Assembly: GCF_003363155.1 (NCBI RefSeq)
Contig: NZ_QRBE01000009.1
Coordinates: 62,001-126,000, forward strand
DNA length: 64,000 nt
Source of the DNA: Dyella monticola
Lineage (GTDB): Bacteria > Pseudomonadota > Gammaproteobacteria > Xanthomonadales > Rhodanobacteraceae
Direction: 5' to 3'
Position 1 is the first letter of the stretch; each line of letters begins with the position of its first letter. This document shows, piece by piece, positions 37,729-47,223 of the stretch. Below the pieces are notes generated by a model. It worked only from the letters and a program-made list of their open reading frames with translations. It was not told the DNA's origin and ran no database searches. Both the position numbers and the translations under genes were made by a program.

Positions 37729-38160
37729 TTAGAACAACGCAATCACCAGCGAACCGGCCACGATCAGCACACCGCCGACGAACACCGGCCAGGTCGGCTT
37801 TTCTCCCAGCACGAGCAAACCCAGCACGATCGCTATCGCCACGCTCAACTTGTCGATCGGCGCGACCTTGCTGATCGGTCCCAATTGCAGCGCGCGGTAG
37901 TAGCACAGCCAGGAAAGCCCCGTGGCGATGCCCGAAAGCACCAGGAATACCCAGCTATGCCACGGCAACCCCGACGGTTTCGCCCACTCCGCGCGCAGAC
38001 TGAGAATGCCGGCCGTCACCGCAAGAATCACGAGCGTGCGGATGAACGTGGCGAGATTGGAATTGATGCCCGCCACGCCGAGCTTGCCGAACAATGCCGT
38101 CAGCGCGGCGAAGCACGCCGAGCCAAGGGCAAACAGCAGCCAGCTTTCGCGCAGATTCAT
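37729..38160 (-). CDS. Half-size EamA membrane protein
   Basis: This protein has 143 residues and five membrane helices, a single EamA repeat rather than the usual two. It contains FALGSACFAALTALFGKLG and VLGLLVLGEKPTWPVF. Single-repeat members work as homodimers, in the manner of small multidrug resistance proteins. It follows the DUF2782 gene by 9 bases on the same strand and is probably translated from the same mRNA. Confidence 0.85.
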   Translation of the reverse strand: MNLRESWLLFALGSACFAALTALFGKLGVAGINSNLATFIRTLVILAVTAGILSLRAEWAKPSGLPWHSWVFLVLSGIATGLSWLCYYRALQLGPISKVAPIDKLSVAIAIVLGLLVLGEKPTWPVFVGGVLIVAGSLVIALF

Positions 38161-38169
38161 GCGCCAGCG

Positions 38170-38703
38170 TTAATCGCCGTTGTCGTCTGATGAAGACGCG
38201 GACGCAGGCTTGGAGTTGCCCCACTGCATGATCTTGTACATCACCGGCTTCACCGGCGGCTGTCCGTTCGGGTCGAGCATATGGCCGTCGGTGTCCACGT
38301 TGTAGATCTGTTGCGGGCCATGCTTGGGCGTCACCACCACCATGTAAACGCGGCCGTTCTGGCGATATTCCTGGATGGTGTTTTCGCCTTCCTGATGCAC
38401 CGACACATCCGGCGGCGGCTCGCCATTGGCATCGCGCCCATCCGGTACGCCGGCCACGTGAGGCACGGGTATCGGCTTGCCCGGCAGATGGCTCGGCTCC
38501 AGCTCCGCCGGGCTCGACACGGGCTTGGCGCTGGTGCTTGCCACGGCCGGTTCCCTGGCTGGATTCACGCCCGGATCGTTCATCCCCGGCGGCGGTGGCA
38601 CGGGCGCGAAATGCGGCGTGCCCGACGAGGACGATGAAGACTGCGCAAAGGCCGCTGAGGCGGCCAGAAAAGAAAGGGCGAGCAAGCAAGTTGCGGATTT
38701 CAT
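38170..38703 (-). CDS. DUF2782 periplasmic protein
   Basis: The 177-residue protein has a signal peptide (MKSATCLLALSFLAASAAFA), a Ser/Pro-rich low-complexity region, and the conserved DUF2782 block with EYRQNGRVYMVVVTPKHGPQ and PVMYKIMQWG. Function is unknown. It lies divergent from polA, as in other Xanthomonadales, which supports the assignment. Confidence 0.87.
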   Translation of the reverse strand: MKSATCLLALSFLAASAAFAQSSSSSSGTPHFAPVPPPPGMNDPGVNPAREPAVASTSAKPVSSPAELEPSHLPGKPIPVPHVAGVPDGRDANGEPPPDVSVHQEGENTIQEYRQNGRVYMVVVTPKHGPQQIYNVDTDGHMLDPNGQPPVKPVMYKIMQWGNSKPASASSSDDNGD

Positions 38704-38843
38704 GGCGATCTTGGGGCCTCGTCAGGGTGTCAGAGCATACCAGTGGGCGGGCCGCCCCGCGGTGAATGGCCGGCAGCCATAAGCGACCTGCGCCCCCATG
38801 CGTGTTCCACGTTCCCCACGCCCTGTTCCCTTAGAATCGGCGG

Positions 38844-41591
38844 ATGGCAAACCTCACGCTCATCGACGGCTCCTCGTACCTGTACCGCGCGTTCCACGCG
38901 CTGCCACCCCTCAGCAATGCGCAGGGCGAACCCACGGGCGCGCTGTTCGGTGTGGTCAACATGCTGCGCACCACCTTGAAGGCGCGGCCTGATTACGTGG
39001 CGTTCGTCAGCGATGCCTCGGGCCCCACCTTCCGCAATGTGCTCTATGACAAGTACAAGGCCCATCGCCCGCCGATGCCCGATGAATTGCGCGCGCAAGT
39101 GGAGCCGATGCTGAAAATAGTCAGCGCGCTGGGTTTTCCGATCCTGCGCGTAAGTGGTGTCGAAGCCGACGATGTGATCGGCACGCTTGCCACGCAAGCG
39201 CATGAGCACGGCATCGACGTGCTGATCTCCACCGGCGACAAGGATCTTGCGCAGCTGGTGCGCCCAGGTATCACGCTGATCAACACGATGACCAACACCA
39301 CCATGGATGGCGCCGCCGTGATGGACAAGTTCGGCGTGAAACCCGAGCAGATCATCGACTTTCTCAGCCTCACCGGCGACACCGTCGACAATGTGCCGGG
39401 CGTCACCAAATGCGGGCCGAAAACCGCGGCGAAATGGCTGGCCGAATACGGTTCCCTCGACGGCGTGATGGCGCATGCCGACAAGGTCGGCGGCAAAATC
39501 GGGGAGTACCTGCGCGAGGCATTGCCTTCCCTGCCGCTGTCGCGCCAGCTGGTGACGATCAAGATCGACGTGCCGCTGGAGGTGGGCGTACCGCAATTGA
39601 TGCTGCGCGACCGCGATATCGACGCCTTGCGCGAGTTGTACACGCGCTATGAGTTCAAGGCGGCATTGAAGGAACTGGACAGTATCGCCGCGGAAACGGC
39701 AACGGCACCTTCGGCCGCCCCATCGCCGGCCGTCGTCGCGCCTGCGCAACTTCCGCCGCCGGCGCCATCGGCCGAGTTGAGCGCGCAAGGCCACTACGAG
39801 CTGGTCACCACCCAGGCGCAGTTCGATCAATGGTTGTCGCGTTTGCATGATGCGCCGCTGATTGCCTTCGATACGGAAACCACCAGCCTGGATGCCATGC
39901 AAGCGGATATCGTGGGCATCAGTTTTTCAGTGCAGCCGGGCTATGCCTGCTACATCCCGCTCGCGCACGATTATCCCGGCGCACCCGCGCAGTTGCCGCG
40001 TGAAAACGTATTGGCCGCGCTCAAGCCCATCCTCGAAGATGCACGTCGCCCGAAAGTCGGACAGCACGCCAAATACGACATCAACATCCTCTCGCACTAT
40101 GGCATCGCAGTGCAGGGCCTGGTGCACGACACGATGCTCGAATCCTACGTATGGAACGCGACCGCCACACGGCACGACATGGATTCGCTGGCGAAGAAAT
40201 ACTTAGGTTACGACACCGTCAAGTACGAGGAAGTCGCCGGCAAGGGCGCCAAGCAGATTTCGTTCTCGCAGGTGGACCTTGACACCGCCTGCCGCTACGC
40301 CGCCGAAGATGCGGATGTGACCTTGCGCCTGCATCATGCGCTATGGCCACTGCTGGAAGGTGAGCCGCAGCTGCGCCGCGTCTACGAGGACATCGAAATA
40401 CCGCTGGTGCCAGTGCTGGCTGGCATGGAACAGCGCGGTGTGCTGATCGACGTGAACGAACTGCGCAAACAGAGCCAGCAACTGGGCAAGCGCATGCACG
40501 AGCTGCAGCGCGAGGCGTGGGCATCGGCCGGGCGCGAGTTCAATCTCGACTCGCCCAAGCAGTTGCAGGCGATTCTGTTCGATGAACTGGGACTGCCGGC
40601 GAAACTGAAAACGCCCACCGGGCAACCGTCAACCAATGAGGAAGCGCTCGAGGCGATCGCGGACGATCACGCGTTGCCACGCCTGATCCTCGATTACCGC
40701 GGCCTGGCGAAATTGCGTTCCACGTATACGGAAAAACTCGCGGAAATCGTCAATCCGCGCACCGGGCGCGTGCATACCAGCTATCACCAGGGCGCGGTGG
40801 CGACTGGTCGCATTTCGTCCACCGATCCGAATCTGCAGAACATTCCCGTTCGCACCGAGGAAGGCCGACGCATTCGCCAGGCGTTCATCGCACCCGAGGG
40901 CTGGCGGGTAGTGGCCGCCGACTACTCGCAGATCGAGCTGCGCATCATGGCGCATCTTTCAGGCGATGAAGGCTTGCTGCGCGCGTTCCACGAAGGCGGC
41001 GACATTCATCGCGCCACCGCCGCGGAAGTGTTTGGACTGGAGCCTGAGGCGGTCACCAGCAATCAGCGCCGCGCCGCCAAGGCGATCAACTTCGGCCTGA
41101 TGTACGGCATGAGCGCATTCGGCCTGTCGCGCCAGCTCGGTATCGACCGCGGCGAGGCCAGCGACTACATGGCGCGCTACTTCTCACGCTACCCGGGTGT
41201 GCATGCCTTCATGGAGGCCACGCGCGAGCGTGCGCATCGCGATGGCTATGTCCAAACGCTGTTCGGGCGCCGCCTGTATCTGGAAAACCTTAGCGCCCGC
41301 AATCAGGCCTTACGTGCGGGCGCAGAGCGCGCGGCCGTCAACGCACCGATGCAAGGCACGGCGGCCGACATCATCAAACGCGCCATGATTTCCGTCGCTG
41401 CGTGGCTCAAGGATCGCGACGACGCGCATATGTTGATGCAAGTGCACGACGAACTGGTGTTCGAAGTGCGCGCCGATGTCGTGGACGCCGTGCGCGAGGG
41501 CATCCGCCAACGCATGTCCGGCGCGGCCGAACTGCGCGTACCGCTGATCGTGGATGTGGGCGTCGGCAAGAACTGGGACGAGGCGCATTGA
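38844..41591 (+). CDS. polA: DNA polymerase I
   Basis: The 915-residue PolA has all three domains. The 5' nuclease covers ~1-290 (LTLIDGSSYLYRAFHALPPL, VEADDVIGTLA). The 3'-5' exonuclease with intact FDTETTSLD covers ~315-500. The polymerase has motif A (VAADYSQIELRIMAHLSGD), motif B (RRAAKAINFGLMYGMSAFG) and motif C (MQVHDELVFEV). A Pro/Ala-rich linker near 285-310 joins nuclease and proofreading domains. It acts in repair and Okazaki fragment processing. A long perfect palindrome lies 9 bases after the stop. Confidence 0.98.
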   Translation: MANLTLIDGSSYLYRAFHALPPLSNAQGEPTGALFGVVNMLRTTLKARPDYVAFVSDASGPTFRNVLYDKYKAHRPPMPDELRAQVEPMLKIVSALGFPILRVSGVEADDVIGTLATQAHEHGIDVLISTGDKDLAQLVRPGITLINTMTNTTMDGAAVMDKFGVKPEQIIDFLSLTGDTVDNVPGVTKCGPKTAAKWLAEYGSLDGVMAHADKVGGKIGEYLREALPSLPLSRQLVTIKIDVPLEVGVPQLMLRDRDIDALRELYTRYEFKAALKELDSIAAETATAPSAAPSPAVVAPAQLPPPAPSAELSAQGHYELVTTQAQFDQWLSRLHDAPLIAFDTETTSLDAMQADIVGISFSVQPGYACYIPLAHDYPGAPAQLPRENVLAALKPILEDARRPKVGQHAKYDINILSHYGIAVQGLVHDTMLESYVWNATATRHDMDSLAKKYLGYDTVKYEEVAGKGAKQISFSQVDLDTACRYAAEDADVTLRLHHALWPLLEGEPQLRRVYEDIEIPLVPVLAGMEQRGVLIDVNELRKQSQQLGKRMHELQREAWASAGREFNLDSPKQLQAILFDELGLPAKLKTPTGQPSTNEEALEAIADDHALPRLILDYRGLAKLRSTYTEKLAEIVNPRTGRVHTSYHQGAVATGRISSTDPNLQNIPVRTEEGRRIRQAFIAPEGWRVVAADYSQIELRIMAHLSGDEGLLRAFHEGGDIHRATAAEVFGLEPEAVTSNQRRAAKAINFGLMYGMSAFGLSRQLGIDRGEASDYMARYFSRYPGVHAFMEATRERAHRDGYVQTLFGRRLYLENLSARNQALRAGAERAAVNAPMQGTAADIIKRAMISVAAWLKDRDDAHMLMQVHDELVFEVRADVVDAVREGIRQRMSGAAELRVPLIVDVGVGKNWDEAH

Positions 41592-41600
41592 TCGGTGATG

Positions 41601-41638
41601 TTCACCCGCACCAGGTTTGCAAACCTGGTGCGGGTGAA
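41601..41638. repeat. 38-bp perfect palindrome between convergent polA and rhomboid genes
   Basis: Bases 41601-41638 read identically on both strands, with left arm TTCACCCGCACCAGGTTTG meeting its complement at TTTGCAAA. There is no loop and no T-run. Its position between two convergent genes suggests a bidirectional terminator, but a loopless 38-bp palindrome can also extrude as a cruciform. No other copy occurs in the window. Confidence 0.9.
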
Positions 41639-41643
41639 TGCGC

Positions 41644-43161
41644 TCATTTCATCTTGTTGAGTTCAAGCATGGCCGCATCCGCGTCGGCTTTGGTGGCCTT
41701 GGCCTGTTCCATCAACGCCGCATCGTTCTGGAGAACCGCTTGTGCGATGAGCCGGTAGGTTCGCCGGCGCCCATCCGCATAACGGTTCAACGTCTGCTGT
41801 AATGCATACTGGCTGTCGCCAGGTTCAAGCTTCGGCGCCGACACCAGGGCATATATGTGGTCCCAGCCCGGTACCACGTCACGTTGAAGAACGCCCGCGT
41901 AATCGGCGCCTGACATCGCTCCCGACTGTGCTTTCTTGCCCACGGCATTCGCTTCCTCCACCACACGCCGCTCTTGCGCAGGGAAGTCGAGCAGCGCCGT
42001 CTGGAATTGCTGTTCGGCAAGCGCTTTGGCGGACGGATGGCCAAGCGGCCAGCTCATCGCGCCCAGCACGATGGCAGCGACGACCAGACCCGTTGCAAAT
42101 TGCGGCATGCCAAAACCGATGCGTGATTCTTTGCGCAGCGGACGCGCCAACACGAGCCCCATGGCAAATCCGCCCACTAGGCCGCCGATGTGCGCCGCGT
42201 TGTCGATACCGCTGTGCGCAAAACCAAACACGAGGTTGTAGAACGCGAAGAACAGCGCACTGTTGCGTTGCCCGACCATCACAGCAACAGGCACGCCATT
42301 GCGCGAATTCATCACGAACGCGATCAGCCCTCCATAGATGCCGAAGATGGCCCCCGAGGCACCGGCGCTGTTGACCGCCGGATTCCAGAGCAAGCTGGCC
42401 ATGCTGCCGCAAAGACCGGCGAACAGATACAGCAGCAAGAACCGACTGCTGCCGAACAGCCGCTCGATGAGCGAACCACTGGCAAGCAACACCAGCATGT
42501 TGCAGGCGATATGGATAATGCCGAAGTGGACAAACAGCGACGTAAACAGCCGCCACCACTGCCCACCCATGGTCAACGGGCCAAAATTCGATCCCCAATG
42601 AACCACGTCATTGCCATTCGGCGCAAAGAATCCCACCCCGCCCACGCACATGGCGACAAACACCAGTACGTTGATAGCCACCAGCACCGGCGTAACCGGT
42701 GCCCTCGGGCTCAAGGTCATCAGGCGCGAGCGATATTCCTGGAGTTCGGCGTGCTGACGCGCAAACGCGGCGGTCTGCCTGACGGGTAATTGCTGGCGGA
42801 GCGTAGCGACATCGTCTCGGTTCGCCGCGGTGAATTCGACCTGATGTGACAGGTTTTCTCTGTCACCGTCAAAGCGAAAACGAACCGTCAGCCCCGACCA
42901 TTCCACATTGAAAATGTCGCTCAACGGTACACTGAGCTGCGCTTTCTTTCCCATGGAAAAGCGGCCACATGGGCCATTGAGCAGAACCTGGTCGCCGTTG
43001 ATCGTGATCTGGCCCGATCCAAACAAATCCAGCAGATCGAGAGGTCTTTTGCGCTGACCGGACCTTTGGCCAAATTTAACCTTGTAGGTCGCCGGCGCTA
43101 CCGAAACGACACGCGCGATCGATTCGTCTCCCATCAGGGAGACCACGTTTTCCTGCTGCAT
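41644..43161 (-). CDS. Rhomboid-family intramembrane serine protease
   Basis: From ATG 43161 (GGGGGAAATC precedes it) the product has 505 residues. A soluble N-terminal domain of ~165 residues (ITINGDQVLLNGPCGRFSMG) precedes a six-helix rhomboid domain with the HxxxN region FGIIHIACNMLVLL, the nucleophile motif GASGAIFGIYGG and the catalytic His in DNAAHIGGLVGGF. A C-terminal helical tail of ~130 residues follows. It should cleave membrane substrates within the lipid bilayer. Upstream in-frame starts at 43188 and 43263 lack a better ribosome site. Confidence 0.9.
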   Translation of the reverse strand: MQQENVVSLMGDESIARVVSVAPATYKVKFGQRSGQRKRPLDLLDLFGSGQITINGDQVLLNGPCGRFSMGKKAQLSVPLSDIFNVEWSGLTVRFRFDGDRENLSHQVEFTAANRDDVATLRQQLPVRQTAAFARQHAELQEYRSRLMTLSPRAPVTPVLVAINVLVFVAMCVGGVGFFAPNGNDVVHWGSNFGPLTMGGQWWRLFTSLFVHFGIIHIACNMLVLLASGSLIERLFGSSRFLLLYLFAGLCGSMASLLWNPAVNSAGASGAIFGIYGGLIAFVMNSRNGVPVAVMVGQRNSALFFAFYNLVFGFAHSGIDNAAHIGGLVGGFAMGLVLARPLRKESRIGFGMPQFATGLVVAAIVLGAMSWPLGHPSAKALAEQQFQTALLDFPAQERRVVEEANAVGKKAQSGAMSGADYAGVLQRDVVPGWDHIYALVSAPKLEPGDSQYALQQTLNRYADGRRRTYRLIAQAVLQNDAALMEQAKATKADADAAMLELNKMK

Positions 43162-43382
43162 GATTTCCCCCTGATCCTGTGACTGCATGATGGCGTCCTT
43201 GCCCAAGCCCGTGCTCGGGAGCATGCCATCCAACGATGCAACCCTCCACCGACGTAAAGTCATGCGGGCAGAAATTACGATTCGTGCGCACTTTTTCTAT
43301 ATGAATCAGGGCTGACCAATCAGGGGTTTGTGCTCCGTTCTCTGCAACTTTTTGGCCGGATATGCGTTCTTACTCTACGGAT

Positions 43383-43503
43383 GCACGCAACGGCATCCCC
43401 CGGCGCCCCACCTCCCTGGGTCGCCAACCGGAATCGGACCTCTCCCCTGGGTCGCCGATTCCCCGGCCCCGAAGACCCCCCCTAAGTCTTCGGGGCCTTT
43501 TCT
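43383..43503 (+). ncRNA. sX13-like small RNA
   Basis: A ~120-nt RNA can be drawn with three hairpins, each with a C-rich loop. Hairpin 1 is GGCG-CCC...GGG-CGCC (43402-43425) with loop ACCTCCCT. Hairpin 2 is GGAATCGG/CCGATTCC (43430-43462) with CTCCCC in the loop. Hairpin 3 is the terminator GGCCCCGAAGAC/GTCTTCGGGGCC (43465-43497) with loop CCCCCCTAA and a TTTTCTTTT tail. This is the architecture of Xanthomonas sX13, which lies near polA. No protein gene on this strand ends here, so the terminator must belong to an RNA. A possible promoter is TTTTTG (43349), 16 bases, TACTCT (43371). Confidence 0.8.
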
Positions 43504-43552
43504 TTTGCATTTCTTGCCGTGCGGCGGGACATAGGACAAGACAGACGTTAGG

Positions 43553-44647
43553 ATGAAGTTACGGGATGGCCGCCGCCCGCCGGTTGCCCGAGCAAAGAAC
43601 TGGTCCTACGTGCACATCAAAGGGAAACCCACTTCGTTCGACATCGCCCACCTGACGGGGGTCTCGCAATCCACGGTCTCGCGCGCCTTGCGCGGGAGTC
43701 CGCTGGTCAGCGAGGAAACCCGTCAGCGCGTGAAGGCCGCGGCCGACCAGCTCAACTACAAGGTGGACAAGAACGCCTCGAACCTGCGTTCCCAGCACTC
43801 GGGCACGCTAGCCCTGCTGCTGTTTGAAGATCCGACCGCCGATGATTCGCACATCAATCCATTTTTCCTGTCCATGCTGGGTTCGATCACGCGCGCCTGC
43901 GCGCTGCGCGGTTACGACCTGTTGATCTCCTTCCAGCAGCTTTCCGACGACTGGCACGCCGATTACGCCGATACCAAAAAAGCCGACGGCATCATCCTGC
44001 TCGGTTACGGCGACTACCTGGTGTACCGCGACAAGCTGCAGAAACTTGCCGAACAAGGCACGCGTTCGGTGCGCTGGGGTGCCGTGCTGCCCGATCAGCC
44101 GGACGTGTCCATCGGTTGCGACAACTTCCAGGGCGGCCACGCCGTGGCCGCGCACTTGTTGCAACAAGGTTGCCGGCGCATTGCGTTCCTTGGGGATGCA
44201 TCCAGCCACTATCCCGAATTCTTCGACCGCTATCGCGGTTACGTCGCGGCCTTGCAGGAGGCTGGCGTGGACGTGGATGACGCCTTGCAGGTCGACGCCA
44301 TCGAAAGCACCGAACAGGCCGGCTACGAAGCGCAGGAACAGCTGCTTGAGCGCGGCGTGCCGTTCGACGCTGTGTTCGCCGCCAGCGACCTGATCGCCAT
44401 GGGCGCCATGCGCGCCCTTGCCGACCGCCAGATCAAAGTGCCTGAACAGGCCGCCGTGGCTGGCTTCGACGATATTCCGATGGCCCGCTTCCTCAATCCA
44501 CCGCTGACCACTGTGTTGCAGGACACCAAGCTGGCCGGCGAGACGCTGGTCGACAACCTGTTGCAGCTGATCCGCCACGACCCGGTCCAGACACAACTGC
44601 TGCCGGTAAAGCTGGTGGCGCGCCGATCAAGCCAATACGGCACGTGA
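43553..44647 (+). CDS. LacI-family transcriptional regulator
   Basis: The 364-residue protein has a LacI helix-turn-helix (SFDIAHLTGVSQSTVSRALRG) and hinge (DKNASNLRSQHSG), then a sugar-binding regulatory domain (IGCDNFQGGHAVAAHLL, AVAGFDDIPMARFL). The first ~20 residues are unusual for the family, and a GTG at 43610 (VHIKGKPTSF) is a possible real start. ATG 43553 has no proper ribosome site. It may be the repressor for the nearby carbohydrate locus, but that locus is 2.6 kb away and other LacI genes could serve. Confidence 0.87.
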   Translation: MKLRDGRRPPVARAKNWSYVHIKGKPTSFDIAHLTGVSQSTVSRALRGSPLVSEETRQRVKAAADQLNYKVDKNASNLRSQHSGTLALLLFEDPTADDSHINPFFLSMLGSITRACALRGYDLLISFQQLSDDWHADYADTKKADGIILLGYGDYLVYRDKLQKLAEQGTRSVRWGAVLPDQPDVSIGCDNFQGGHAVAAHLLQQGCRRIAFLGDASSHYPEFFDRYRGYVAALQEAGVDVDDALQVDAIESTEQAGYEAQEQLLERGVPFDAVFAASDLIAMGAMRALADRQIKVPEQAAVAGFDDIPMARFLNPPLTTVLQDTKLAGETLVDNLLQLIRHDPVQTQLLPVKLVARRSSQYGT

Positions 44648-44860
44648 CGTTCCCCCTGCGCCCCGCACGGCTGGCGTGACAGCTAACGCCTGCGGGATGC
44701 CAAGCACCCGAACGCGAAGCCCGATTTCACTCAAAACATACGTCCACGCGCAGCTCACCCGGCTTTCTCACCCGAAGAGAAAGAAAACAGCGGCTGTCGA
44801 TTTCCGCCTGGCTGCTTCGTCGTCTCCACAAACGGCACCTTCATGCCACGGAGAAGCACC

Positions 44861-45268
44861 ATGTTCATACAGCCCTATCTGTTCTTCAGCGGCCGCTGTG
44901 AAGAAGCGCTTGGCTATTACGAAAAACATCTCGGCGCCACGATCAACGCAAAAATGCGTTACAAGGAAGCGCCGCCCGGTGATGGTCCTGGTGCCAACGC
45001 CAATGGCGAACACATCATGTACAGCAACTTCACCATTGGCGATACGGTGTTGATGGCGTCGGACGATTGCGTCAACACGAACACTGCATTCCAGGGCTTT
45101 TCGCTTTCGCTTAGCGTAAAAACCAAAGACGAGGCTGATCGCGCCTTCAACGCTCTCGCCGACGGCGGCCGCGTGCATGCGCCGCTGGGCCAGACCTTTT
45201 TCTCGCCGTATTTCGGCATGGTGGTCGACCGCTTCGGCATGAGCTGGATGGTGATCGTTCCACAATAA
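44861..45268 (+). CDS. VOC family protein (PhnB-like)
   Basis: Starting at ATG 44861 (GGAG upstream), the 135-residue protein has the PhnB-like glyoxalase/VOC pattern: QPYLFFSGRCEEALGYYEKH, HIMYSNFTIGDTVLMASD and FFSPYFGMVVDRFGMSWMV. These are usually small metal-binding or substrate-binding proteins of unknown role. Genes like this often travel with YCII and ECF sigma genes, as here. Confidence 0.88.
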   Translation: MFIQPYLFFSGRCEEALGYYEKHLGATINAKMRYKEAPPGDGPGANANGEHIMYSNFTIGDTVLMASDDCVNTNTAFQGFSLSLSVKTKDEADRAFNALADGGRVHAPLGQTFFSPYFGMVVDRFGMSWMVIVPQ

Positions 45269-45361
45269 GCGCCTGCTCAATGTCTCCTCGCAGTCCGGCT
45301 AACCCCTAAGTGACCAGATGAACCACGCAGAGACATCGAACAGGCTCCAAGGAGAACGACT

Positions 45362-45775
45362 ATGCGATTCATGATGCTGATGCTGCCCAGCGCACATTGC
45401 GATGCCCTGCCCGACGCGCGACCCAGCGCTGACGCCGTGGCAAAAATGATGCGTTTCAACAAATCGTTGCAGGAGGCGGGCGTACTGCTTGCGCTTGACG
45501 GTTTGCATCCGCCCTCGGCCGGTGTGCGCGTCACTACGGTCAACGGCAAACTCAAGATTTCCGATGGTCCTTTCGCCGAAACCAGGGAAGTCGTCGGCGG
45601 CTATTGGATGATCGATGTCGCTTCGCGCGACGAAGCGATTGCCTGGGCGTCGCGTTGTCCGCTCACCCCCGGCGATACGATCGAGATTCGCCAAGTGTTC
45701 GAGATGTCGGATTTTCCCGCTGATGTGCGCAAGGCGGCCGAAGGTTTCGAAGAACTCCGGGCCGCGACTGGCTGA
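45362..45775 (+). CDS. YCII/DGPF-domain protein
   Basis: The 137-residue protein begins MRFMMLMLPSAHCDALPDAR and has the DGPF motif in KISDGPFAETREVVGGYWMID. DGPF proteins are the conserved partner of ECF42-type sigma factors, and the sigma gene follows 46 bases later. The first gene of the probable pair; AAGGAG precedes the ATG. Confidence 0.9.
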   Translation: MRFMMLMLPSAHCDALPDARPSADAVAKMMRFNKSLQEAGVLLALDGLHPPSAGVRVTTVNGKLKISDGPFAETREVVGGYWMIDVASRDEAIAWASRCPLTPGDTIEIRQVFEMSDFPADVRKAAEGFEELRAATG

Positions 45776-45821
45776 TGCAGGAACTTGCGCCGCGTCGATA
45801 CACGTGCTGTGATCGTCAGCC

Positions 45822-47102
45822 ATGACGGCAACCGATATTCATCGCACGATCGAAGCGGTATGGCGCATTGAATCGGCGCGTCTCATCGCAGGGCTTGCGC
45901 GCATGGTGCGCGATGTCGGGTTGGCCGAGGAACTGGCGCAGGATGCACTGGTTACCGCGCTTGAACGTTGGCCGCAACAGGGTGTGCCGGACAATCCCGG
46001 AGCGTGGCTGATGACGGCCGCCAAGCATCGCGCCATCGATCTCTTGCGACGGAACAAGCTGATCGAGCGCAAGCATGAGGCCCTCGCCTACGAGCTCGAC
46101 GGCGAGGCCGATGATGCCAGGTCGGAGCTGGATAGCATGCTCGACGACGATATTGGCGACGATCTGCTCAGGCTGATTTTCACGGCCTGCCACCCCGTGC
46201 TTTCCGCCGAAGCGCGCGCGGCACTCACGCTGCGCCTGCTCGGTGGCTTGAGCACGGATGAAATCGCGCGGGCATTCCTGGTACCCGAGCCCACCATTTC
46301 GCAGCGCATCGTGCGCGCCAAACGCACGCTTGCGCAAAAGCGCATTCCATTCGAAGTACCGCGCGGCGACGAACGCGACGAGCGACTCGCCTCGGTGCTC
46401 GAGGTGATCTACCTCATCTTCAACGAAGGCTACGCAGCCACCTCCGGCGACGATTGGATACGCCCGGAACTCTGCAACGAAGCCATGCGTCTGGGCCGCG
46501 TATTGGCCAGCCTCGCGCCGATGGAACCGGAGGTGCTTGGCTTGCTCGCACTGATGGAAATCCAGGCATCACGTCTGCGCGCGCGCACCACACCTACGGG
46601 CGAGCCGATTCTCCTGCCTGATCAGGATCGCAGCCGTTGGGATCCTTTGCTTATCCGTCGCGGTCTGGAGGGTCTTGCACGTATCGAAGCCCTGCGCGGC
46701 GCGCATGGCCCCTACGCGCTGCAAGCGGCCATTGCGGCCTGTCATGCGCGCGCACGTACCGCCGACGCAACGGATTGGTCGCGCGTCGCCACACTCTATG
46801 CCGAACTGGCACAGGTGCAGCCATCGCCCGTGGTGGAACTCAATCGCGCCGTCGCCGTATCGATGGCATCCGGGCCTGCCGCGGCGCTGGTGTTGGTCGA
46901 TGCACTGACGGACGAGCCGTTGCTGCGTAATTACCACTTGCTGCCAAGCGTACGCGGCGACCTGCTGCACCGGCTGGAACGCTACGCCGAAGCGCGCGAT
47001 GAATTCGAACGTGCAGCATCGCTGGCACGCAATCTGCGCGAGCGTCATTTGCTGCAACAACGCGCTGCGGCGTGTGCACTGGCTGCGCGCTCGCATTTTT
47101 GA
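45822..47102 (+). CDS. ECF sigma factor (ECF42-type, with long C-terminal extension)
   Basis: The 426-residue protein has sigma-70 region 2 (ARMVRDVGLAEELAQDALV, AWLMTAAKHRAIDLLRRNK) and region 4 (LRLLGGLSTDEIARAFLVPE) in the first ~180 residues. A long DUF6596/TPR-like extension follows (VIYLIFNEGYAATSGDDWI, LNRAVAVSMASGPAAALVLV). This is the ECF42 layout, in which the extension replaces an anti-sigma factor and regulates activity. The DGPF gene upstream supports the assignment. Confidence 0.92.
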   Translation: MTATDIHRTIEAVWRIESARLIAGLARMVRDVGLAEELAQDALVTALERWPQQGVPDNPGAWLMTAAKHRAIDLLRRNKLIERKHEALAYELDGEADDARSELDSMLDDDIGDDLLRLIFTACHPVLSAEARAALTLRLLGGLSTDEIARAFLVPEPTISQRIVRAKRTLAQKRIPFEVPRGDERDERLASVLEVIYLIFNEGYAATSGDDWIRPELCNEAMRLGRVLASLAPMEPEVLGLLALMEIQASRLRARTTPTGEPILLPDQDRSRWDPLLIRRGLEGLARIEALRGAHGPYALQAAIAACHARARTADATDWSRVATLYAELAQVQPSPVVELNRAVAVSMASGPAAALVLVDALTDEPLLRNYHLLPSVRGDLLHRLERYAEARDEFERAASLARNLRERHLLQQRAAACALAARSHF

Positions 47103-47147
47103 TGCATCTGTGAGCGCGCAGGAAACTGTTCCACTCCCAGGCGCTAC

Positions 47148-47197
47148 TCTTCCCACCCCGTCATTCCGGCGAAGGCCGGAATGACGGGGTGGGAAGA
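47148..47197. repeat. REP-like hairpin, 23-bp stem
   Basis: A 23-bp perfect stem (47148-47170 with 47175-47197) closes on GAAG. The core is TCATTCCGGC-GAAG-GCCGGAATGA. It separates the sigma gene and the convergent MFS gene and may act as a terminator. Confidence 0.88.
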
Positions 47198-47223
47198 TGA
47201 ACACACATGCCAGCACTGAGCTA

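Noticed and set aside
43328..43534. Two small open frames overlapping the sRNA locus
   Set aside because: Pro/Arg-rich products with no ribosome sites; the hairpins and terminator explain the region better as RNA.
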